From NCBI GenBank assembly GCA_022837205.1, contig JALHEL010000001.1, positions 1 to 36,790 on the forward strand: a stretch of DNA of 36,790 nucleotides, given 5' to 3'. The notes below the pieces were generated by a model. It was not told the DNA's origin and made no database searches. It saw only the letters and a list, made by a program, of their open reading frames with translations. Source of the stretch: Leptolinea sp. Lineage in GTDB: Bacteria > Chloroflexota > Anaerolineae > Anaerolineales > Anaerolineaceae. A program made the translations under genes and the position numbers. Below are positions 32,080 to 36,790 of this stretch, piece after piece (the first letter of the stretch is position 1; every line of letters begins with the position of its first letter).

Positions 32080-33154
32080 TTACACGATCTCTTCTCTTTT
32101 TTCTTGTCGGGTCGCGACGCTTTCAACCAACCCGATCGCAATTGTTAAGGCAAGTGTCGATGATCCTCCGTAGCTTATAAAAGGTAATGTTAATCCGGTT
32201 ACGGGAAGGACTTGAAGATTTACGCCGATATTCACCGCCATTTGGAAAAAAATTAATGTGGCTACGCCATAGCAAATCAATGATCCAAATAGATCCGGTG
32301 CCAATCTTGCCGCCCGTAAACAGCGCAAGATAACAAAAACCAGCAAAAATATTACGATAATTGTACCGATAAAACCGAATTCCTCACCCAATACCGAAAA
32401 AATAAAGTCTGTATGACGAACCTTCAGAAACCGTAACTGAACTTGCGTACCGTTGCCGTAACCTTGGCCGAATAATTTTCCGGACCCTAACGAAATAACC
32501 GCTTGGTCTACATTATATTTATCACCGTATCTGGCATTTTCAGATGGTATCCGGCGAAACCAAAATCCAGATGGTTATCCCGATCAACAAGATCACTCCG
32601 ATGGTTCCGAGAATGATAAGGTATTTCGTCGGAATTTTACTCACCCACAACATTGAGAACCAAATTACCATCATAACGATGGATGTACTCATATTTGGTT
32701 GCAGCAAAATGAAAAATACAATTCCGAAAGTTAAAGCAAAGCTTTTTAGAATCCATCGCATATCGTGCTTCGAATTAGCATGATCCGAAAAATATTTAGC
32801 CAAGCGAATAATGAGAATTGTTTTTGCAAATTCAGAGGGTTGTAATGAGAAGGGTCCTATCTGTAACCATCTGGCCGATCCAAAAGTAGCCTGCCCGAAT
32901 AAATTCAAAGTTAACAATACCAAGATAATCCCAAAATACAACAAATTAGCCAGTGACTCAAGATAGTGATAATCGATCAAAGTCAAAATCATGATCAGGA
33001 CAAATCCCAAACATACATAAATGATCTGACTGTTTACACTGACCTCAAGGTTACCCGCTAAGGCAGATTGAATCATCACAATACCGAAAACGCAAAGGAT
33101 GACAATATCACCAAAAAGCCAAAAGTCAAAACTACGCCAAAACTCTTTTCTCAT
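32080..33154 (-). pseudogene. rodA: RodA glycosyltransferase (SEDS family), frame-broken
   Basis: RodA polymerises lipid II for side-wall peptidoglycan together with PBP2. The N-terminal part (33154-32540, 204 residues) has the SEDS blocks GSARWLQIGPFSLQPSEFAK and FILLQPNMSTSIVM, ending at TGA (32542-32540). The sequence resumes in the +1 frame: ENARYGDKYNVDQAVISLGSG, RFLKVRHTDFIFSVLGEEFGF and PVTGLTLPFISYGGSST, ending at 32080. Both pieces align with one RodA, but the conserved loop before ENARYG (YQxxRxxxF type) is missing and the frame shifts. GGATACCATCTG-like direct repeats (32541-32552, 32568-32580) lie at the break. As drawn, no full-length RodA would be made. Confidence 0.85.
32541..32580. 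repeat. Short direct repeats at the rodA frame break
   Basis: CAGATGGTATCC (32541-32552) and CAGATGGTTATCC (32568-32580) differ by one inserted T and are offset by 28 bases. They flank the position where rodA changes frame. Removing one repeat with the intervening sequence joins the two frames, though without restoring the missing loop. Confidence 0.75.
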
Positions 33155-33201
33155 TCGTTCTTAATCTTTTTCAAACCTTATCTTTTTTATACGCATAAAT
33201 C

Positions 33202-35295
33202 TTATTGAATCAGAGAACCCGGCGTTTCGCCGGCCCGCTCGGCATCATATTCCTTCAAAAGAAAATAGTTATCCAAAATTCTTCGTACCGGATATCCTGC
33301 CATATAAGCGCCCTCTTTTCCGTTATAAACAAATACAAGTATCGCTATTTCCGGGTTGTCGTAGGGTGCATAAGCTACCGTCCAAGCGTGCGAAGGCCAG
33401 TTTCCGAATTTGCATGCATCCTTCGCCATCGCAATATCATCGCAATATTCCGCAGTTCCGGTCTTAGCCGAAGATTGATGTGTATCACCGGCAAAAGCTT
33501 CGCTGGCGGTTCCTCCCGGTTGGGTCACTAATCGCAATCCTTGCCGGGTTAAATCAATTACCGTCGGATCAACCGTTTTATATTTCCCGGTCTCCTCTCC
33601 GTTTTCATCATAAACCATAATTTTGGGGTCTTTTGTGATATCCCATAGCATTTTCGGAGTAAAAGGAAGAACAACATTTCCGCGATCATCCAATACTTCT
33701 TTAATAATTGTGGGCTTAATATGAATTCCCTTATTAGCGACGGTGACAAACGAACCGAGAACCTGCAAAGGAGAAGCGCTGATATAACCTTGCCCCATAG
33801 AAGCCAAATAAGTATCACCTGTCGCCCAAGATTCCCCTTTATTCACCCTTTTCCAGGTTCTGGTCGGAATCATACCGGTCTCTTCTCCCGTTAATTCAAT
33901 TCCGGAAATTTCTCCGTATCCCAATGCGTGAGCATATTGTCCGAGCCGGTCGATTCCTAATCCTTCAGGAACTTCATCTTTGTATCCGCCGCCGACTTTA
34001 TTAAAATACAAGTTACATGACCAAGCAAGCGCATGCAAATAATCAACCTGCCCATGACCGGTCCGTAAATGGCATACATATTCTTGTTCCGAACCGGGAT
34101 CATTCGGAGAATAGCTGTTTTGAATAAAGATATGTCCGGGACAATTAATATGGAAATCAGGCGAAACTACTTTCTCATTGATCGCGCCGATACCTGTAAC
34201 TATTTTGAATACGGAGCCCGGAGGTTGAGCCACTTGAGTCGCATGATTCAGTAACGGTTTGGACTGATCCAACGATAGTTGCTGATAATAATAAGCCGGA
34301 ATATAACGGGTCATTCGATTATTTTCGAAAGTTGGTTCTGAGACTAAAGCCAGTATTTCTCCCGTTTGCGGATTCATGGCAATTGCAGCCCCGTCATGCG
34401 TTAATGGGCCGGTGACACTGATCCGATTATAAAAATCCATCGTATCCAACATTGCGGCTCTGGCGACATTTTGCAAACGGACATCAATCGTCAGTTTCAC
34501 ATTGTAGCCCGGAACCGGATCCTTTGGCGGTTCCAAATCCCGAGTTTCCAAGCCGGCAACATCTTTTTCAACGACTCGACGCCCGTTCTTCCCGGATAAC
34601 AAATCCTGTAAGGAAGACTCAACACCCGCATACCCATATTTATCCTTATTTAATATAAAGCCGCGACTTTCCATCTCGTCGGCAACCGTATCGGGTATGG
34701 GACCGAGAAATCCTATCACCTCGGAAGTATCATACCCCGTTGGATATTCTCGAATCGAATTGACCCGAACTCCGACCCCGGACATATTTGCCGCTAATTC
34801 TTGAACGATCATTGCGGTTTCTTCCGGAACATCGCATTTAATCGCGGTCTCCGCGTAAGGAGTCAACGAGTTAGCAATATAAATAATTTGAGATATTCCG
34901 AAATCCGTCCCGCATTCACTGTAAAGCCGCACAGTCTCTTCATTGATTACACCGTTATTTACAGGAATATCGAGTATTTCGGATAGCTTTCGATAAATGG
35001 CTTGGATATCTCCTTCATCAGTCGGAAGATTTGCCGGTGTAATAACAATGTCATACGTAGGTACATTCCTGGCCAGGACCACTCCATTACGGTCATAAAT
35101 AATTCCGCGGGTAGTTTGTTCCTTTACAATCGATATTCGATTTTCATCGGCTAAACTGAGATAATAGTCTCCTTCTACCAGTTGAATGACAACCAATCTA
35201 TAAATAAAAAAGAGGATAATAGCACCCATCACCACATAAAATGCTACAAATCTTCGGTTTTTAAAATCCAGTTTTTCTCGATTAAATTCATTCAT
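33202..35295 (-). CDS. mrdA: Penicillin-binding protein 2 (elongation transpeptidase)
   Basis: A 697-residue class B PBP, partner of RodA in side-wall synthesis. A short cytoplasmic tail and one membrane helix (about 16-39) are followed by the dimerisation domain (from TTRGIIYDRNGVVLARN) and the transpeptidase domain with SVFK (Ser361, Lys364), SCN (426-428) and KTGTA (from 611). The active site is complete. The protein is somewhat longer than E. coli PBP2 (633). The ATG overlaps the mreD stop by one base (TAATG), and rodA follows after 47 bases. Confidence 0.94.
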   Translation of the reverse strand: MNEFNREKLDFKNRRFVAFYVVMGAIILFFIYRLVVIQLVEGDYYLSLADENRISIVKEQTTRGIIYDRNGVVLARNVPTYDIVITPANLPTDEGDIQAIYRKLSEILDIPVNNGVINEETVRLYSECGTDFGISQIIYIANSLTPYAETAIKCDVPEETAMIVQELAANMSGVGVRVNSIREYPTGYDTSEVIGFLGPIPDTVADEMESRGFILNKDKYGYAGVESSLQDLLSGKNGRRVVEKDVAGLETRDLEPPKDPVPGYNVKLTIDVRLQNVARAAMLDTMDFYNRISVTGPLTHDGAAIAMNPQTGEILALVSEPTFENNRMTRYIPAYYYQQLSLDQSKPLLNHATQVAQPPGSVFKIVTGIGAINEKVVSPDFHINCPGHIFIQNSYSPNDPGSEQEYVCHLRTGHGQVDYLHALAWSCNLYFNKVGGGYKDEVPEGLGIDRLGQYAHALGYGEISGIELTGEETGMIPTRTWKRVNKGESWATGDTYLASMGQGYISASPLQVLGSFVTVANKGIHIKPTIIKEVLDDRGNVVLPFTPKMLWDITKDPKIMVYDENGEETGKYKTVDPTVIDLTRQGLRLVTQPGGTASEAFAGDTHQSSAKTGTAEYCDDIAMAKDACKFGNWPSHAWTVAYAPYDNPEIAILVFVYNGKEGAYMAGYPVRRILDNYFLLKEYDAERAGETPGSLIQ

Positions 35296-35798
35296 TATGA
35301 AGATTCTTCCTTATAACAAACAGAATTCGCAAAATCATTCAGCAGTCCATAAATTGGGAAACAATAGATTAGATTTAATACCAGTGACGGCACCGCAATT
35401 TGAGTCACGATAGTTTTCAAATTCGGTGAAATATCGTTGATATACAATACAAAATAAGAAATGACAGCTGAAATAATCGAACCTGTTATTGTCACAAATA
35501 TCATTAATATGATAGGCATTTGCCAAAAGCGACTTTTCAGAAACCTTATAAACAGCCAAATAATTCCATAAATGAAAAAATATCCATATAACGGTAAAGC
35601 TGACAGATAAGTCATTATCAAAGCTCCTAAAAGGAGCCAAATCCATGAATAACGGGTATACGGATTGAGTGACCAAACAATCAACATTACCATGATCACA
35701 TCACCGGTACCGTTCAAAATATGTATTCGACTGAACAAGGATCCCTGTAGGATTCCACCTAAGATCAGGATAACAAATGAGGAAATGATTTCTTTCAT
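35295..35798 (-). CDS. mreD: Rod shape-determining membrane protein MreD
   Basis: A 167-residue protein with about five helices (about 5-22, 35-68, 75-90, 98-122, 132-155), the size and topology of MreD. MreD is poorly conserved in sequence, so the call rests on LILGGILQGSLFSRI, the helix pattern and the position between mreC and mrdA. It is a membrane component of the elongasome. It follows mreC by 17 bases and overlaps mrdA by one. Confidence 0.85.
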   Translation of the reverse strand: MKEIISSFVILILGGILQGSLFSRIHILNGTGDVIMVMLIVWSLNPYTRYSWIWLLLGALIMTYLSALPLYGYFFIYGIIWLFIRFLKSRFWQMPIILMIFVTITGSIISAVISYFVLYINDISPNLKTIVTQIAVPSLVLNLIYCFPIYGLLNDFANSVCYKEESS

Positions 35799-35815
35799 TT
35801 AATCGACAACTATCT

Positions 35816-36643
35816 CTATTCCAAAGGTTCCACGTTTGAAGGACGGAAATTCGCCACCACCAAGACTGCTTGAAGGTTACTAAAATCCTCTGCCGGTTGA
35901 ATGGATGCCGATTGAAATAGTTCATTTTCCAGCTTATTCACATTTAATATCTGCCCGATCACTACTTCGGCAGGAAAATTCCCCCCCAATCCCGAAGTTT
36001 GTACAATTTGTCCGGCCTGCAATTCCGCCTCGGGAGATACCATTTCGATTGTAAGATCGGCAGTCACCGAACCTTTGACGACTCCATCCGCATCCGCCTC
36101 AACAACATGGGCGTTCACTAACGAACCGGCATCGGTGATTAATTGAACTCTGGCGGCGGACGCGGTGACGGCGCTGATTCTTCCGACCAGACCCTTCTCT
36201 GTTACAACCGGCATATTATAAGCAATCCCGTCATCGGATCCTTTATCGATCAGGATATATTGCAAAAAAGGACTCGGATCGACACCGATTACGGCAGCTG
36301 CAATATATGTCTCTTCCGGTCTTCCGCGCGCGAATCCTAACAGAGAATACAGAATATCCGCTTCTTTCAAGTCTTGTTGTAATTGAATAATTTCCGTTTG
36401 TAAAAGAGATACTTGTTCCTGTAAGGCTTGATTTTCAGCCCGGAGTTGAGTAACATCTCTCGGTATTGTAAAGAACTCATAAACCGTCTGAATCCTTTCG
36501 GCGGTCCATTTTTGAACTTGAATAATCGGATCAATTAACCCGCTCAAAGATTGGGTCAAGAAACCGCTTAAAGCCAAAAATATGACTCCCGAAATAATTA
36601 AGGTCGCTACGATCTTCTGCCAGTTCTTTTTAACATTATTCAT
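35816..36643 (-). CDS. mreC: Rod shape-determining protein MreC
   Basis: A 275-residue bitopic protein: an N-terminal helix (about 10-30), a coiled coil (about 62-95, LRAENQALQEQVSLLQTEI), then the beta-rich periplasmic domain with AAVIGVDPSPFLQYILIDKGSDDGI, MPVVTEKGLVGRIS and the second barrel ending FSNLQAVLVVANF. MreC scaffolds PBP2 and activates it. Length is typical. mreB is not seen immediately upstream: the gene end there (36740-36790) is too short to identify. Confidence 0.93.
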   Translation of the reverse strand: MNNVKKNWQKIVATLIISGVIFLALSGFLTQSLSGLIDPIIQVQKWTAERIQTVYEFFTIPRDVTQLRAENQALQEQVSLLQTEIIQLQQDLKEADILYSLLGFARGRPEETYIAAAVIGVDPSPFLQYILIDKGSDDGIAYNMPVVTEKGLVGRISAVTASAARVQLITDAGSLVNAHVVEADADGVVKGSVTADLTIEMVSPEAELQAGQIVQTSGLGGNFPAEVVIGQILNVNKLENELFQSASIQPAEDFSNLQAVLVVANFRPSNVEPLE

Positions 36644-36739
36644 ATCTTTGAATTATTATAACAATTTGGGAACAGGTAAAGATCAGAAAGAACATTAAGG
36701 GATAAAGAAAATTAGAAAAATAATTAAGTCTCAAATAAA

Positions 36740-36790
36740 TTATTTCTTGGGGGTAAATCGATCTAAGCTTGCGGCAAATTGTTCGATTGT
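36740..36790 (-). CDS. C-terminal end of a gene running off the window
   Basis: Sixteen codons ending in TAA at 36742-36740 read TIEQFAASLDRFTPKK on the minus strand, upstream of mreC in the same direction. The stretch is open to the window edge and followed by a 96-base gap, so a real gene end is plausible. Too short to assign; MreB would be expected from operon order but the residues do not show it. Confidence 0.4.
   Translation of the reverse strand, partial: TIEQFAASLDRFTPKK

Noticed and set aside
32530..32560. Programmed +1 frameshift in rodA (ATC TGA at 32545-32540)
   Set aside because: There is no stimulatory SD-like element or slippery P-site codon as in prfB, and a +1 shift would still leave the conserved loop missing.

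Overview
This window looks like chromosomal backbone from a moderately AT-rich anaerobic bacterium. My best guess is Chloroflexota, class Anaerolineae. I infer this from the SigA form, the Thr-Pro-rich lipoprotein linker, a group 4 [NiFe]-hydrogenase with its own protease, and the family resemblance of RodA; no marker gene proves it. I see no phage, transposon, CRISPR array, rRNA or tRNA.

Layout. 2-1458: the end of a P1-family peptidase broken by an exact 31-bp tandem duplication, then a DegV protein and a terminator. 1625-2968: rpoD (sigA) with a candidate promoter and a long terminator. 3002-5304: a TPR protein and ndk, meeting dut tail to tail. 5433-9138: aspartate kinase, aspartate-semialdehyde dehydrogenase and homoserine dehydrogenase, preceded by a short threonine-rich reading frame and a terminator hairpin that together look like a ribosome-mediated threonine attenuator. 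9224-9820: a PAP2 phosphatase on the minus strand. 10118-18634: eleven tightly packed genes for an ion-pumping group 4 [NiFe]-hydrogenase (four antiporter or membrane-arm subunits, a NuoA-like protein, NuoB, C, D, H and I-like subunits) plus the HycI-type maturation protease. 18641-20640 (minus): an FGE-like/SH3-like secreted protein and a beta-hydroxyacid dehydrogenase. 20879-21739: a second DegV. 21892-24630 (minus): alaS. 24850-26379: thpR, rsfS (apparently starting at CTG) and an Rrf2-like regulator with a palindromic candidate operator. 26531-27580 (minus): a degenerate deacetylase-like lipoprotein. 27662-32024 (minus): gltX, an iron-type alcohol dehydrogenase, a pteridine-reductase-like SDR and an unknown membrane protein. 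32080-36643 (minus): the cell-elongation operon mreC-mreD-mrdA-rodA, in which rodA is split by a frame break. 36740-36790 holds the last 16 codons of another minus-strand gene.

How the genes fit together. The ask-asd-hom operon takes aspartate to homoserine; its Hom lacks the C-terminal ACT domain, so the leader attenuator may be an important point of threonine control. The hydrogenase operon would couple electron flow from ferredoxin to protons with ion translocation, as expected for a fermenting anaerobe. The mre/mrd block builds the rod-shape wall machinery. The most interesting items are the threonine attenuator, the two frame-breaking lesions (the 31-bp duplication and the rodA break with a nearby direct repeat), and the CTG start of rsfS.
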